Counted from the first letter of the stretch, positions 9,067 through 20,450 are shown. The stretch is 64,000 nucleotides of DNA from Semisulcospira habei (GCA_036245525.1 BTPG01000006.1:73752727-73816726); one strand, 5' to 3'. The notes: generated by a model from the sequence alone, not told the origin. A program made the numbers and translations.

Positions 9067-12000
9067 ATGGGCAATGGGCATAATTTTTTTTATGTTCACA
9101 TCTGCACGGGACATAGACGACCCCGCCCTCCACCTGCTGCCTTGCAGGTTAGGTTTTGGATAACCAAAGGCTAGGGTGCTGACACGGTACCTGATTGGGC
9201 GTATGAACTTCCTTGATGAAGTCACCACCCAGGGCGAAGGAGTCCCATGAAGGTCTCATCGGCCACATGTCCAGGACCAAGGTGAGCCACTAGTCATGTG
9301 GAGTTTCGGTTGTGGTCAACAGCCTGAAGAGGGATGGGCTCCGCCAGGTTCATTTGCCCAAGACACACCACATGCAATGACAACCTTACTTCAATCCATA
9401 CCGGATCAGTCGTCGTCGCACGAAACAAGGACCGCGCCTTCTGTCTTGCGCCAGGAAACCACAAACTGTACTACAGTGGCAGAGACGACAAACACGAACA
9501 GGGTGTCGGATTTCTTGTCCACAAAGACATCGTGAACACTGTCATGAGTTGTCGGGTAGGGTAACCCCATTTAATATCACCATTGTACAAGTTTATGATA
9601 CAACAACAAACTATGATGAGGAGGAAATAGAAGACTTCTATGACCAACTGCAAGAAGTCCTGGACCAGACCCCCAAGCAAGACATTCTTGTGGTGCAGGG
9701 AGACTGGAATGCCAAAATAGGAGAGGATGCTGTTGAGAACTGGAAAGGCACATGCGGAAGCTACTGCAATGCGGAGACCAACGACAGAGGCTTAAGGTTC
9801 CTGGAATTCGCCAGCGCAAATGATCTGAAGCTTATGATCACGTTTGGCCCACACAAAGCATCCAGAAGGTGGATGTCACAGCCCGAATGGAGAGCACCAC
9901 AACCAAATTGACTGCATCATGGTGAAGAGACGCTTCCAAACCAGTGTGAACATTGCCAAGACAAGAAGTTTTCCAGGAGCGGACTTTGGAAGCGACCATC
10001 ACTTAGTAATGATGACCTTCCGACTCAAGTCACCAAGCATGGTCACACCAGAATCAAGTTCGACCTCGAGAAGCTAAAAGACCCAGAGGTAGCGGAAGCC
10101 TTCCAGCCAAAGATAGGAGGAAAATTCGCACCACTGTTACTTCTAGGTGCAGAAGACACAGATGTGGACACACTGATCAACACATATAACACTGTTGTAA
10201 CACAAACAGCTAGTGAGATCCTTGGCAAACACCGACAAGCAAAGAAACCTTGGGTTACAGCCGACATCCTTGATCTGTGTGACAAGCGTCGAGAATTAAA
10301 GAAAAAGAAGTCAGAGGTAGAAGGAGCCAAACAATATAGGGAAATTAACCAGGATATTAAGAAAAGTATGAAAAAGGCAAAGGAGAGGTGGATTGAAGAC
10401 CAGTGTAAGCACTTAGAAGAAAATCTGAACAAAAACAACATCAAAAAGCATACCAGCTGGTTAAAGACCTGACCAGTGCAAAACAAGGACGCTCCTCTAT
10501 CATTCAAGATAGCGAAGGGAACTGTCTTACGGAAGACCAAGACATTCTGAAGAGATGGACAGAGTACTGCTCAGATTTGTACAACCACCGAGCTACAAGG
10601 GACCCAGGCATACTTGTCACCCCACCAGTGACCAACAGTGACAACTATCCCATCCTCCGACAAGAAGTAGAGGCTGCCGTGAAGTCGCTGAAAAAGGGGA
10701 AGGCAGCAGGAGCAGACAACATCCCTGCTGAACTAGTCCAAGAAGGGGGAGAAGACATGATAAGCGCCTTACTAACTATCTGTAATAAGATCTGGCAGTC
10801 AGGGGAATGTCCCACACCATGGACCCAGTCACTTATAATAACTCTCCCGAAAAAAAGCAACTTACAACAATGCCAGAATTATCGCACGATCAGTCTTATA
10901 TGCCACCCAAGCAAAGTCATATTAAAGATCTTACTGAACAGGCTGAAGCCACAAGCAGAGGAAATCATAGCTGAGGAACAGGCAGGTTTCAGACCAGGGC
11001 GCAGCACAACTGAGCAGATCTTCAACCTGAGAGTTTTATGTGATAGGTACCTCCAGCACCAGCAAGACCTTTATCATGTCTTTGTGGGTTTTAAGAAGGC
11101 GTTTGACAGGGTGTGGCATGCAACCCTTTGGTCCACCATGAAGCTGTACAACAGCAGTGCCAACCTGATCAAAGTAATAGAAACCCTTTACAACAAGGCC
11201 ACTAGCGCAGTCTGCTTCAACGGCAAAATAGGAAACTGGTTTAAGACCACACTCGGAGTCAGACAAGGCTGATTGCTCTCACCTACTCTTTTCAACATCT
11301 TCCTGGAAAGAATCATGACGCACGCTCTGAAAGATCATGAAGGAACTGTCAGTATTAAAGGCAGAACAATCACGAACTTGCGCTCGCGGACGACATTGAT
11401 GGCCTTGCAGGAACAGAGGAGGAGCTAGCTCAGCTGGTGCTAAATCTGGACAGTACAGCCATTGCGTTTGGAATGGAAATCAGCGCAGAGAAGACCAAAA
11501 TGACAACCAATAACGCCAGTGGCATTGGCACCAAAATCATGGTTGGAGGCCAAAAACTGGAAACAGTAAAGAAATTCAAATACTTAAGATCTTTTGTGAC
11601 AGATGAAGGATCAAAACCAGAAATAATGTCCAGGATTGCGCAAACAACAGCGCTGACAAGACTGAAGACCATATGGAAGGACAGAAACATCACACTCTGC
11701 TCCAAGATCAGACTGATGCGCTCCTTAGTCATCTCAGTGTTCTTATATGCCTGTGAGTCATGGACCCTCACAGCAGACCTCGAAAGGAGGATACAAGCCA
11801 CTGAAATGAGATGTTTTCGAAGGCTGCTTGGCATTTTGTACAGAGATCATATCAGGAACGAGGAAGTGGGAAGCAGAATCAGGCAAGCCATCGGGCCCTA
11901 TAAAGACCTATTCGCCATTGTAAAAAAAAAAACGCAAACTGAAGTGGTATGGGCATGCCACGCGATCAGCAGGGATTGCCAAGACAATCATGCAAGGCAC

Positions 12001-12191
12001 TGTGCATGGAGGACGAAGGAGAGGAAGACAGAGAAAAAGATGAGAGGATAATATCTCAGAGTGGGCAGGACTGCAGCTGAGCGACACACTAAGAATGGCA
12101 GAGAACAGAGTGGAATGGAGGGAGCTGGTTGCCACATTATCAGTGGTGCCCCAACGGTCGGCAAGACTACGAGATAGATAGATAGATAGAA
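9067..12191 (+). mobile_element. RTE-like LINE with target duplication
   Basis: A non-LTR retrotransposon. Its 5' end (ATGGGCAATGGGCA, then the block TCACATCTGCACGGGACATA) closely resembles the 5' ends of the LINEs at 38.8 and 57.25 kb. It then encodes an apurinic-type endonuclease, a reverse transcriptase and a basic C-terminal region, and ends in (GATA)n. The 5' end looks full length. An 11-bp duplication (ACAAGGGCAGC) flanks it. Short tandem repeats as a 3' tail are usual for RTE-group elements. The clade assignment is by eye. Confidence 0.85.
9420..12180 (+). pseudogene. Endonuclease-reverse transcriptase ORF, broken
   Basis: Pieces of one LINE polyprotein lie in changing frames. The endonuclease parts are at about 9420-10030 (GVGFLVHKDI, then QGDWNAKIGED as the GDxN catalytic block, then DCIMVKRR and GSDHHLVMM). 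The reverse transcriptase is at 10577-11430 (GFRPGRSTTEQ, KKAFDRVWH, GVRQG, then ADDIDGLA as the catalytic D-D). The thumb and C-terminus follow at 11437-12180. Damage includes several frameshifts and a TGA at 11270-11272 right after GVRQG. It is dead as it stands. The product would have nicked the target and copied its own RNA onto it. Confidence 0.85.
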
Positions 12192-12545
12192 ACAAGGGCA
12201 GCTTTGTACCCTCGGCCATCCGTCTCCTAAATAAAGAGTGTGTTAACTAGTGTATCTCTCTCTCTCAATGTTGACGCCGTCGAACAACTTGCACCTCAGA
12301 TGTCGCAGTGGCATCTTGCAAGTGGCAGACTCACTCCTATACCACTAACACTGTGGTCATGTAGTGGGTTGTGTGTGTGTGTGTTTTGTTTGTTTGTTTG
12401 TTTGTTTGTTTGTTTGTTTGTTTGTGTTTGTTTTTTAACACCATTGTCATTATTATCATAATGTGGCTAAAACCGTAAGCGCGAAAGAAAATTTGTCGGC
12501 CAGACTGACACAATAAAGTTTTTTAATTGAATTGAATTGTTTTTG
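12192..12545 (+). mobile_element. Older LINE 3' end, right half
   Basis: The split element resumes after the second ACAAGGGCAGC. The C-terminal codons run to a stop near 12246. A 3' UTR shared with 25060-25345 follows and ends in ACAATAAAG plus (TTGAA)n. A (GTTT)n run at about 12384-12425 is absent from the other copy, so it arose after duplication. Confidence 0.75.
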
Positions 12546-12921
12546 TCTTTTGTCATTCTTTGCAATATTTTCTTTTCTTTATTCCCCAAAATGCGTCAGT
12601 TCTCTTGGATCCGTCGCCTTCAGTGACGTGAAGCTCAGCATGACGTCAACTATTACTGTAATGTTCACAAAAGGGCTCAACTCCGCCTCTGCTTCCCGTC
12701 ATGTGGTTGAACCATAAAGTGGTTAGTCGCCGTGCCCGATACACATACATGGTACCTTTATCACAATACGCAGACTGAGACAGGGTAAATTACATCCCTC
12801 CAAAAAGAACGAGAGTTGTATAAACCGTGTAACCCGTTCAGTGCCGAGAAAATTTGAATGCCACCCTTCGCTGCAAATAAATCCACTGAACATTGATCGA
12901 CATTTGGGCAAAGAACACACA

Positions 12922-13136
12922 TTAACTCGTTCTACCCCAGACACACCACAGCAAGATAAGGATCGACCATGATAGTTCAAGGGTGATGCCAGAATAGCTT
13001 GGCGCCTATGGGCGCCAAGCTATTCTGGCATCACCCTTGAACTATCATGGTCGATCTGTGTCCTGCACTGCTAATGCAGTCTTCAGAGGACAACGGCAAA
13101 ATTTGGGGATTTCGGTGATGGGGTAGAATGAGTTAA
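12922..13136. mobile_element. PalA TTAA element, complete
   Basis: It starts TTAACTCGTTCTACCCCAG and ends GGGGTAGAATGAGTTAA, with TTAA at both edges and a length of about 215 bp. The core palindrome has the GTGATGCC/GGCATCAC subtype in both arms. It is the same family as 23249-23462 and 50396-50609, in the opposite orientation. No ORF. Likely a piggyBac-type MITE. Confidence 0.85.
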
Positions 13137-13189
13137 ATGGGGCCGAAAATAGACGACGTAAAGAAGGGTGCCGCAAAGAAGATTGGACT

Positions 13190-13290
13190 AACAAGAGACA
13201 TAAATCCTCATGAACCATCGCGGGTTCGGGAGGGGGGGGTCATGAGGCGTATGTCTCTTGCAGCTGGTTAGCGACAGTGAAGAGGTTAAC
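13190..13290. repeat. PalB hairpin and 3' terminus
   Basis: Hairpin arms AGACATAAATCCTCATGA and GTCATGAGGCGTATGTCTCT, with a G-rich loop. The right terminus is GCGACAGTGAAGAGGTTAAC. The left end was not found. Confidence 0.6.
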
Positions 13291-13392
13291 GGCCATCGCC
13301 AGATTGTCAGATTCCAAGAAAATATAAAAAGCAGATGAGCATAAGATTATATGGTTGCCACAGAGCATGCCTTCTAGACCACAACACAGATG

Positions 13393-13426
<34 letters not shown>
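13393..13426. repeat. (AAT)n microsatellite
   Basis: About eleven AAT units. Confidence 0.9.
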
Positions 13427-13427
<1 letters not shown>

Positions 13428-13464
13428 CGCTTCTCTGTGCTTCAGAACTTGTGCTTTTCAACCG

Positions 13465-13870
13465 TGGGCAAGTCAATGATTTTGGACCTTACAGCCAGAA
13501 GACGTTAAGTCCAAAATCACAGACCAGCATACATTGTTCCCCTCAATTCATGCGCCGAGAATAAATTCACGCGAGGCTTAGCGCGCCAAATAATGGAAGT
13601 CCATGTTTCGATCGTTACTTTCATTATTTTCTTTGCATCGATCTCAACCCAGAGCCCAGCTTGCCAGTAATGGCCAAATTCAATCGAGAGGTTTCTATAG
13701 ACCAGCGGATGGTGGAACAGGCAATGTCCATTAATTTAGAGGGTACGGATCTGTGATTTGGCCATTACAGCTCTAGAGCCTTAAGATCCGAAATTACAGA
13801 CCAGCACACTTTTTTTTGCCAGTACGATGCTAGGATTGTATAGTCCAAAATCACAAACAGCAAACATTTT
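13465..13870. repeat. PalG hairpin cluster
   Basis: Three degraded hairpins share GATTTTGGACCTTA and TAAG(A/T)CCAAAATCACAGA-type arms, at about 13471-13525, 13745-13810 and 13838-13860. A cleaner copy lies at 51655-51717. Confidence 0.55.
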
Positions 13871-14007
13871 TTTTTTCTTAGAAAGGTAAAGACCTGTCGG
13901 GATAGTGATACCACATCGTCATAAATGATCATTCCCTTCGTAGACTAGTTCGAATGACCTCTTCGACTTTTTAGCCGAGAATACTTTTAAACTATATTTA
14001 CATCATA

Positions 14008-14215
14008 TTTTAACGCATTCTGCCCGCGACACACCACAGCAAGCTATGGCTCGACCATGATAGTTCAAGGGTGGTGGTAGAATAGCTTGACGCCTATAGG
14101 CGCCAGGCTATTCTGCCACCACCCTTGAACTATCTTGGTCGATCTGTCTCCTAAATTGTAATGCAGTCCTCAGAGGATAACTCCAAAATGTGGGTATTTC
14201 GTACCTCGGGCACAC
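14008..14215. mobile_element. PalA TTAA element, decayed right end
   Basis: It begins TTTAACGCATTCTGCCCGC and has a PalA core. Both arms share a local variant: GTGGTGGTAG on the left and CTGCCACCAC on the right. The right end decays into GTACCTCGGGCAC. Confidence 0.75.
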
Positions 14216-14335
14216 TGACCTAAGACCTTTCTCTTAGTCTGGCTGGCCAGACTTTTATCCTTCCCGCCGTGAGATCGTCGTAGTCCTCTACTCGGCGTTA
14301 AACCTTATTGCTAACTAACTAACCTAAACTCCTAA
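14215..14335 (+). mobile_element. SINE 3' end fragment
   Basis: It ends CGGCGTTAAACCTTATTGC followed by (TAAC)n, resembling the 3' end of the SINE at 52985-53297 (GACGTTAAACCCGAACTAAC). The 5' part is missing. Confidence 0.5.
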
Positions 14336-14532
14336 TGTATCCTCAATAGACTGTACATTTTCCAAACTAATTGTCTCCCACGATTCGCTGCCAAGGGAAA
14401 CAACCAGTGTGCATGTTTATATGTGCTTCTGCAGCTATTCTCATATGTCACGTGCGGATGAATGGTACTAAATGTTGAGACAGGAGGGGCTCATGCAGTA
14501 GCTTTGCAGATGGACACAGAGAGAGAGAGAGA

Positions 14533-14730
14533 ACAATGAACAATGAACAATGAACAATGAACTTTTATTTTACAACGGTAGAAGTATTTGGTTACAAGAC
14601 CAATTTTCAAACTTGCCGTTGCTACAAACTACTTATCAACGTTTTCATAAACAAAACAATGGTCTAAAACATAACTAGGTCAAACACATACACACGCACG
14701 CATGTTCACTCGCAAACACACACACACACT
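14533..14730 (-). mobile_element. LINE 3' UTR fragment, truncated
   Basis: Matches 16385-16560 at CAACGGTA, the CTTTTATTTT/CTTTATTTTT block and CAAACTTGCCGTTGCTA. On the minus strand it ends ACGGTTGT-like sequence, AATAAAAGTTCATTG and (TTCATTG)n. It is a short 5'-truncated copy of the CR1-like LINE at 16.4-19.9 kb. Confidence 0.7.
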
Positions 14731-14945
14731 ACTCTAAGGAATTCAATTATGTGCTAGCAAACAAAATACTGATGAATATAGCGCGATAGAAAAGAAAGAA
14801 AATGTGTTAAAAAACCTTTAAAGAGAATTAAAAAAAAATTATGAATAAAAAATTCCAACATATAAATTGCATAAATCGCGCACATGGTGTGCGCGTGCTT
14901 GCGCTCATGCGTGCGTGCGTGCGCGTACGCGTGTGCAATCTGCCA

Positions 14946-14961
14946 CATTATGACAGAGAGA
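14946..14961. repeat. Target-site duplication of the 316-codon retro-insert
   Basis: CATTATGACAGAGAGA occurs here and at 16341-16356, immediately outside both ends of the insert. The match is 16 of 16. Confidence 0.85.
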
Positions 14962-16340
14962 ACTCGAACTCGAACTCGAAATGGTTTATTGCTTCAGGCA
15001 TCAGCCCATCAGCAAAGTACAGCGACGATAATCACAGTAAAACAAAAAACGACAGGGGTTGGGGTATAATGGGGATTTGGGGTGGGGTTGGGGAAGGGGT
15101 GGGGGTGTGCAATGACATGGAATCCATATCATTAAAGTTCATTTCGTCATGTTCATGAATCCGCGACATGATGGGTCCAGTGAATACAGCATCCTAGAAT
15201 CTCGTACAGGCAGAAATCACAGTCCTGTAACTTGTCCGGGAGAAAGAAATGACAACTGATTAATCTGAACAAAAAAACTTTCTGTGCATGCTAATGTTCA
15301 ACAAGACTTGCCTGCCTTAGCCAGGTAGCACTGTGTAATCCTGGCCAAGGCAAGCAAGTCTTGCTGTATGCGTTGAATGTCCTGTTTATACTCATTGTCA
15401 CTGACAGCCGGCAGAAGACCAAGAGCAAACACCATCTCCAAAACTCTGCCGGTCACTGGGTCACACTTGACTTCATAACACACAGTCCCTGAGATACGAA
15501 TGTCGTACATAAGCACAAAATCGTCACTCTCAGCCACTAAATAGTTCTTTCCATTCTTTTCGTGAGAAACTACTTTCTTTAGTCTTTGGTTCCTCGATGT
15601 GTCCATTAGTTTATGTTTTGTTGACTCGGTCTGAGAGGTGACAAACGTGTACACTTGTTTGGGATCAAAGCCACGTGATTCTGCATCTCTGATTTCTGTG
15701 TCACACACGCCCGTTTCAAGTCTAGCACAGTTAATATTGTCAACATCAGCGGTACATGCGTGCACTGTCTCTGTTGGTGTTCCAGTTTCCATGTATGCTG
15801 TGATGTCGTGGTTCTCAGCTAACGGCGATGCTGTTGCACGTGCTGCATGGTCACTACACGGTGTGTTGTCTGGCTGGGTGATGGTTTTCGTGTACTGTAG
15901 TGTACTGCCATTTGTAGATTCTTGATTATAATTATCAGTGTCCGTGTAAACTTCACTCTCTTTTACGTTTGTGCCATCCAATAAATTGTCACTGCTAGGC
16001 ACACTGCCTACCTTGTTTCTTGCCTGTGCCCTCCGTAAGTCTCTGCGCACCTGTGACGGTGGTTTTCGTCGCCAGTAGCCGGTCGGTGCAATGTCGGTTT
16101 GCTGTTGGTCTCTGTCCGCTGAACACAGCCGTAGTACGAACACCAGGTTGGTCCCTTCCCCGGTCAATTTCCATGACGTGGTGTGATGGCTGGACAGTAC
16201 AGACTGCAGGACAGCTTCTGCAGCTGACGGGAGTCCGGTGACGGGCATTTTGTCGTTGTTTGACAGCAAAAATATCTCAATTTCTGGACGCCAGAAATTT
16301 CGTGTCGCCACCTTGCCAAGGGCAAGCAACTCCGAGAGAG
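14962..16340 (-). mobile_element. ORF-bearing retro-insert without reverse transcriptase
   Basis: This 1.38-kb unit has a 16-bp target duplication, an ORF and a 3' UTR on the minus strand. It ends GCAATAAACCATTTCGAG plus (TTCGAG)n, where a processed host mRNA would have poly(A). The AATAAA-plus-short-repeat 3' end is the style of the window's LINEs. I infer mobilisation by a LINE machinery, either as an ORF1-only derivative or as a non-autonomous element. It landed at the 3' tail of the LINE at 16.4-19.9 kb. Confidence 0.75.
15298..16248 (-). CDS. Uncharacterised 316-aa ORF of a retro-insert
   Basis: An intact 316-codon ORF from ATG 16248. The frame is open upstream to the insert edge, so a longer product with a non-ATG or lost start is possible. 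Near the N-terminus are AAEAVLQSVLSSHHTTSWKL, a short beta-like stretch (TNLVFVLRL) and a basic motif, YWRRKPPSQVRRDLRRAQAR (about residues 58-77). I recall similar W-K-L plus RRKPPSQ-RRD segments in many uncharacterised invertebrate proteins and LINE ORF1-like products, but I cannot name the family. The middle is Thr/Ser/Asp-rich and probably disordered. The C-terminal third (about 220-316) looks folded. No RT, nuclease or zinc-knuckle motif is visible. A role in RNA binding for a retroelement is a guess. Confidence 0.6.
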   Translation of the reverse strand: MPVTGLPSAAEAVLQSVLSSHHTTSWKLTGEGTNLVFVLRLCSADRDQQQTDIAPTGYWRRKPPSQVRRDLRRAQARNKVGSVPSSDNLLDGTNVKESEVYTDTDNYNQESTNGSTLQYTKTITQPDNTPCSDHAARATASPLAENHDITAYMETGTPTETVHACTADVDNINCARLETGVCDTEIRDAESRGFDPKQVYTFVTSQTESTKHKLMDTSRNQRLKKVVSHEKNGKNYLVAESDDFVLMYDIRISGTVCYEVKCDPVTGRVLEMVFALGLLPAVSDNEYKQDIQRIQQDLLALARITQCYLAKAGKSC

Positions 16341-16346
16341 CATTAT

Positions 16347-16386
<40 letters not shown>

Positions 16387-16397
16387 GATGATGATGA
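16341..16397. repeat. Target duplication, (GA)n and (GAT)n tail
   Basis: The second CATTATGACAGAGAGA is followed by (GA)n and (GATGAT)n. The (GAT)n is the 3' tail of the minus-strand LINE that begins here. Confidence 0.8.
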
Positions 16398-19300
16398 TGA
16401 AACTTTATTTTTCAACGGTAAAAAGTTTTGACAGAAAACAAATCGTCATTTTACAAACTTGCCGTTGCTAACATCTACAGGATAAAAAAGAAGGGAAACT
16501 ATAAAATATATATGTACATACAAAACCCAATAGCATCATTTTATACAGAAAAAATAATAATACTCATCACACACACATGCACAGACGCACGCACGCGCGC
16601 CGCTCACACATACATCCACACGCACAAACAAACACGAGCACACACACACACACGCGCACACACATATAAAAACCATCTGTATGAAATACGTGAGGTACAG
16701 GAAATATTACAGTACCTGAGAAACGTACTAAGTCTGACTCATCAGGTAATCAAAAAGTTTTGTTTTAAAACTTCCTGTTGAGGTAATAGTTTTCAAATGT
16801 GCAGGGATGGAATTCCAAGCAAACGGACCAGAGAATGACATACTAGTTTTATAAAGGTCAATTCTTGGCAGTGGTAGGGGTAAGGTATTGTTTCTTGAGG
16901 TCCGTTCACGTTCTTGGTGAGATATAAATTTAGTGGTTAGATACTGGGGTGTCATATTATTCAGTATCTTATGCATATAGACGCATTTGTTTAATGTAAG
17001 TTGCTGACGTAGACCGAGAATGTTTAAATATCTAAATTTGTCTGTGGTAGGGATGGGGCGTCTATCTATCATTTTTACAGCTCTTTTGTATATGGAGTTT
17101 AATCTCTTCATGTGGACATCACTGCAGCCGTCCCACACTGTGGAGACATAATCAACATGGGACTTTATATGAGCATGAAAAAACAATTTACGGGTATTTG
17201 TATCCGTTACATGTCTAAGCTGGGACAATAAGAAAGTGTTTTTAGCAATGGTCTTACAAACAGCATTTATATGGGTCTCCCAGCACAGTTGATCATCAAC
17301 ATGTATTCCTAAGAATTTACGCTCAGTGACTTGTTCAACAGGTTCAGCGTTTAATTGTAATTGTAATGGCTGTAGTCGGCGTTGATGTTTTTGCCGCGTG
17401 GCGATTAAGATACTCTTTGTTTTTGCTGGGTGAAGAACCATATGGTTCTGTCTACACCAGTCAGATACCTCATTGAGACTGCATTGTAAACTATGGCTAA
17501 TGTCCGTCGTTTTTTTTGCCAGAAACATGAAGACTCGTATCGTCAGCAAATAGATTACAATTAACGTCAGAATTAGTGATATGCAACGGTAGATCATTAA
17601 TAAATAGTATGAATAGAAGAGGGCCCAAAATAGATCCCTGGGGGACGCCGTATTTTACATTTCCTTGCTTAGAGTATCTTCCATGGGCGTACACCATTTG
17701 TTTTCTGTCTTCGAGATATGATCGGAAGAATTCTATAGCGGTTGCGTCCAAGTGATAAACTGTTAGCTTATTTAGGAGAATGTCATGGTCCACAAGGTCA
17801 AACGCCTTTTTAAGGTCTAAGAAAACTGCTCCTGACATCAGGCTTTTATTGATTGATTCCAGCCAGCTGTCTACAATATGTGTCAGTGCTGACTGACAAG
17901 AATGTTTCGGTCTAAAACCAGACTGGTGAATATTAAGTACTTTACCTTTTTCCAGAAAATCAAGGAGATGTTTTTGAATGTGCTTTTCAAGGGGTTTTGA
18001 CAAAGCTGACAGAAGGGAGATTGGACGATAGTTATTAATATCTTCAAGATCTTTTGATTTAGGGATTGGGATTACCTTTGCTTCTTTAAGAATGGTTGGA
18101 AATGTACTTTGCTTTATGCAGAGGTTGAAAATGTATGTTAGTGATTCTACTGTATACGGTAATGAGATTTTTAGGGTTTCATTATCAATACCATCAATGC
18201 CAGCAGACTTTTTGTTGGGCATGCTAGAAATATATCTGCCGACTTCCGCAACTGTAATATCAGGGATGGTGAAAGTATTTGATATAGTTGTTTTTTTAAA
18301 GTGTTCTCTGAGAGAACTCGGCACTTCATACGGTTTACTGTTATTTGCAGCTGACAATGCCAATATTTCGGCTGTCGTTAAGAAATGGTTATTTAATATA
18401 TCAGCTGACATATGAGATGGGATTTCGGGTGCTGATTTACCCTTTGTTATGACGTTCAGAGCTTTCCAAACAGATGCCGTGTCCTTTTTGTCTCGAATCA
18501 TTTGTTGGAAAAAAGACTTCTTAGACGCTCTAACTAAATATTTGACACGATTGCGTTGTGTTTTGTATTCTTCGTACTTTTGCTCTTTTTTCAGTTTGTC
18601 TCTAAATGACATGGCCTGCTTGATATCCGCTGTTAACCACGGTGGTATGGTGGAATGTTTAACTCGTTTTTCACGTATTGGCGCATGTTTATTGAGTACA
18701 CTGAGAAACAGATCCATCCAGCACGACAAGGCACTGTCAGGAGATTGGTGATCATAAACCTCAGTAAACGAAGCATTGTGCAGGTCCCACAGAAATTCGT
18801 CTTTATTAAAGTGTTTAAAGGAGCGATATTTTATAGTTTTATGTCTTTTAGTTTTTTGCTTGTCTAGTTTCATGGAGACGTTACAACATACTGGGTTATG
18901 ATCGCTAACAGCTAAGGAGGGAACCTGCACATTTGATATTGTATCGTCATTTGTCACGTAAACGTGATCAATTAAGGTTGAGGATGTAGATGTGGTTCTA
19001 GTGGGGTTTTTAACTAATTGTTTTAAACCGAATAAGGCTGTTGTTGATGCCCATGCAGCATGGTGCCCTTTGGGCTTAAGTAGGTCAATGTTAAAGTCGC
19101 CCAGAAGAACAATGTTATCTTTACTTTGATTAACTTTATCCATCATTTCTACGAAGTCATCATACCAGTCCCAGTTGGCTGCTGGATTTCTATAGATAAA
19201 GCCAACCAGGACTGTGGGGGATTTAGATGTTTTCACCTCGACCCATAAACTTTCAACTTCGGCTGACTCTAAGTCCTGTCGTCGTTTAACGTTACTAATT

Positions 19301-19860
19301 ATCGAATCATGTATATATACTGCTACTCCAGTGTGCTGGGGACTTGAGGCATCTCTGCGGAGTACTGAGAAGTTTGGAACTGAGATGGAGTTATCCCTGA
19401 CAGTGCTTTTGAGCCTCGACTCGGATACACCAAAAACATGAAAATGTGTTGGCGTGTTTAAGAACACAGACAAATCTGGCACCTTATTAACTAAATGGTA
19501 AATGTTGAGGTGACCAATTCTCAACTCATCAGGTCGTTGTGGGGCAGTTTTTACATTATATTTTGGCATGTTGGTAACAGAACAAACGTAGCAATAATAT
19601 TCCAAAAAAAAATAATAAAAAATAATGTCAATGTATAATGAATAAGAAAGCGACAAGAAAACGTAAGAAAAACAACAGCAACAACAATAAAGCAAAATGA
19701 AAATGTTTTTGACTCTCGTGGTCAGAGTCCGCTGCGAGTTCGAATTGCTTGGTAATGTCAAATACAAAATAAAAGGCTCGACAGCTATGTATAAAGAATC
19801 AGAAAATAAACAAAAACACTTCCAAGCGCACCTAGGCACGCTCGCCCGATGCTGCAGTTC
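16385..19860 (-). mobile_element. CR1/Jockey-like LINE
   Basis: A non-LTR retrotransposon on the minus strand, with a 5' region of uncertain edge near 19.86 kb, an endonuclease-RT ORF and a 3' UTR ending TTGAAAAATAAAGTTTCATC plus (ATC)n. It lacks an RNase H domain. Two further 3' fragments of the family lie at 14533-14730 and 49910-49960. The clade is assigned by general likeness only. Confidence 0.8.
16728..19569 (-). pseudogene. LINE endonuclease-reverse transcriptase, one frameshift
   Basis: From ATG 19569 (MPKYNVKT) the frame reads an endonuclease domain: LRIGHLNIYHL with the Asn, VSESRL with the Glu, LLGDFNIDLL, LIDHVYV and VSDHNPVC. The reverse transcriptase follows: NNYRPISLLSALSK, HQSGFRPKHSCQSAL, LDLKKAFDLVDH, GVPQGSILGPLLF and NLFADDTSLH as the catalytic block. 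Near 17510-17517 a run of eight A (sense) shifts the frame. The thumb and C-terminal part then continue to the stop at 16728 (ERKFLGIHVDD, KRAVKMI, GPFAWNSIP). With one base restored it would span about 945 codons. A longer N-terminal extension to 19839 is open but hydrophobic and repeat-like, so I prefer 19569. Confidence 0.85.
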
Positions 19861-20158
19861 CTAACTTCTATTATAGTAATAATCGCACATCAAAATAAAA
19901 TGGACTTCTATAATTTAAAGCAAAACAACAACAACAAAAAAAAGAAAAAGTCACTGCGACTTTAAAATCAAGCACAGCTAACTACGGACAGAACAAAACC
20001 GCAGTCATTAAAGTCGAAAATGTAATTCTAGATAATAATTTAAAAAAAAGCTCAATTCAACTCGACTCGAGGATTAATGTCACAAAGAGATCCACGAAAC
20101 ACGCACAATAGAACTTTGGCAAGGCTGCGAGAAAACTACTAAAAAACAACAAAAACTG

Positions 20159-20159
20159 T

Positions 20160-20235
<76 letters not shown>

Positions 20236-20282
20236 GGGGGGGGAAGAGAGAGAGAGAGGAGAGAGACAGAGAGACAGACAGA

Positions 20283-20314
<32 letters not shown>

Positions 20315-20330
20315 CACACAGAGAGAGAAT
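20159..20330. repeat. (GA)n microsatellite
   Basis: Long GA array with GGGG and GACA interruptions. Antisense ORFs of Leu-Ser are artefacts. Confidence 0.9.
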
Positions 20331-20354
20331 GAGTACATCTTTTTTAAATGACTT

Positions 20355-20450
20355 CCGTGTAAAATGCAGAGAACGTGCCAACGAAGAAAGAAACACGTTA
20401 GAAGAGACAATAACAACATCATTTATTAACTTTTTGGGTTAAAATACTTT
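20355..20450. repeat. PalH single-arm copy
   Basis: GTGTAAAATGCAGAGAA, AACGAAGAAAGAAACACGTTA and TTTATTAACTTTTTGGGTT match the PalH arm at 7141-7238 and its outer flank. Confidence 0.6.

Noticed and set aside
15298..16248. The 316-codon ORF as an ordinary host gene
   Set aside because: It lies entirely between perfect 16-bp target duplications with a repeat tail, so it arrived by retrotransposition. A retrogene is still possible.
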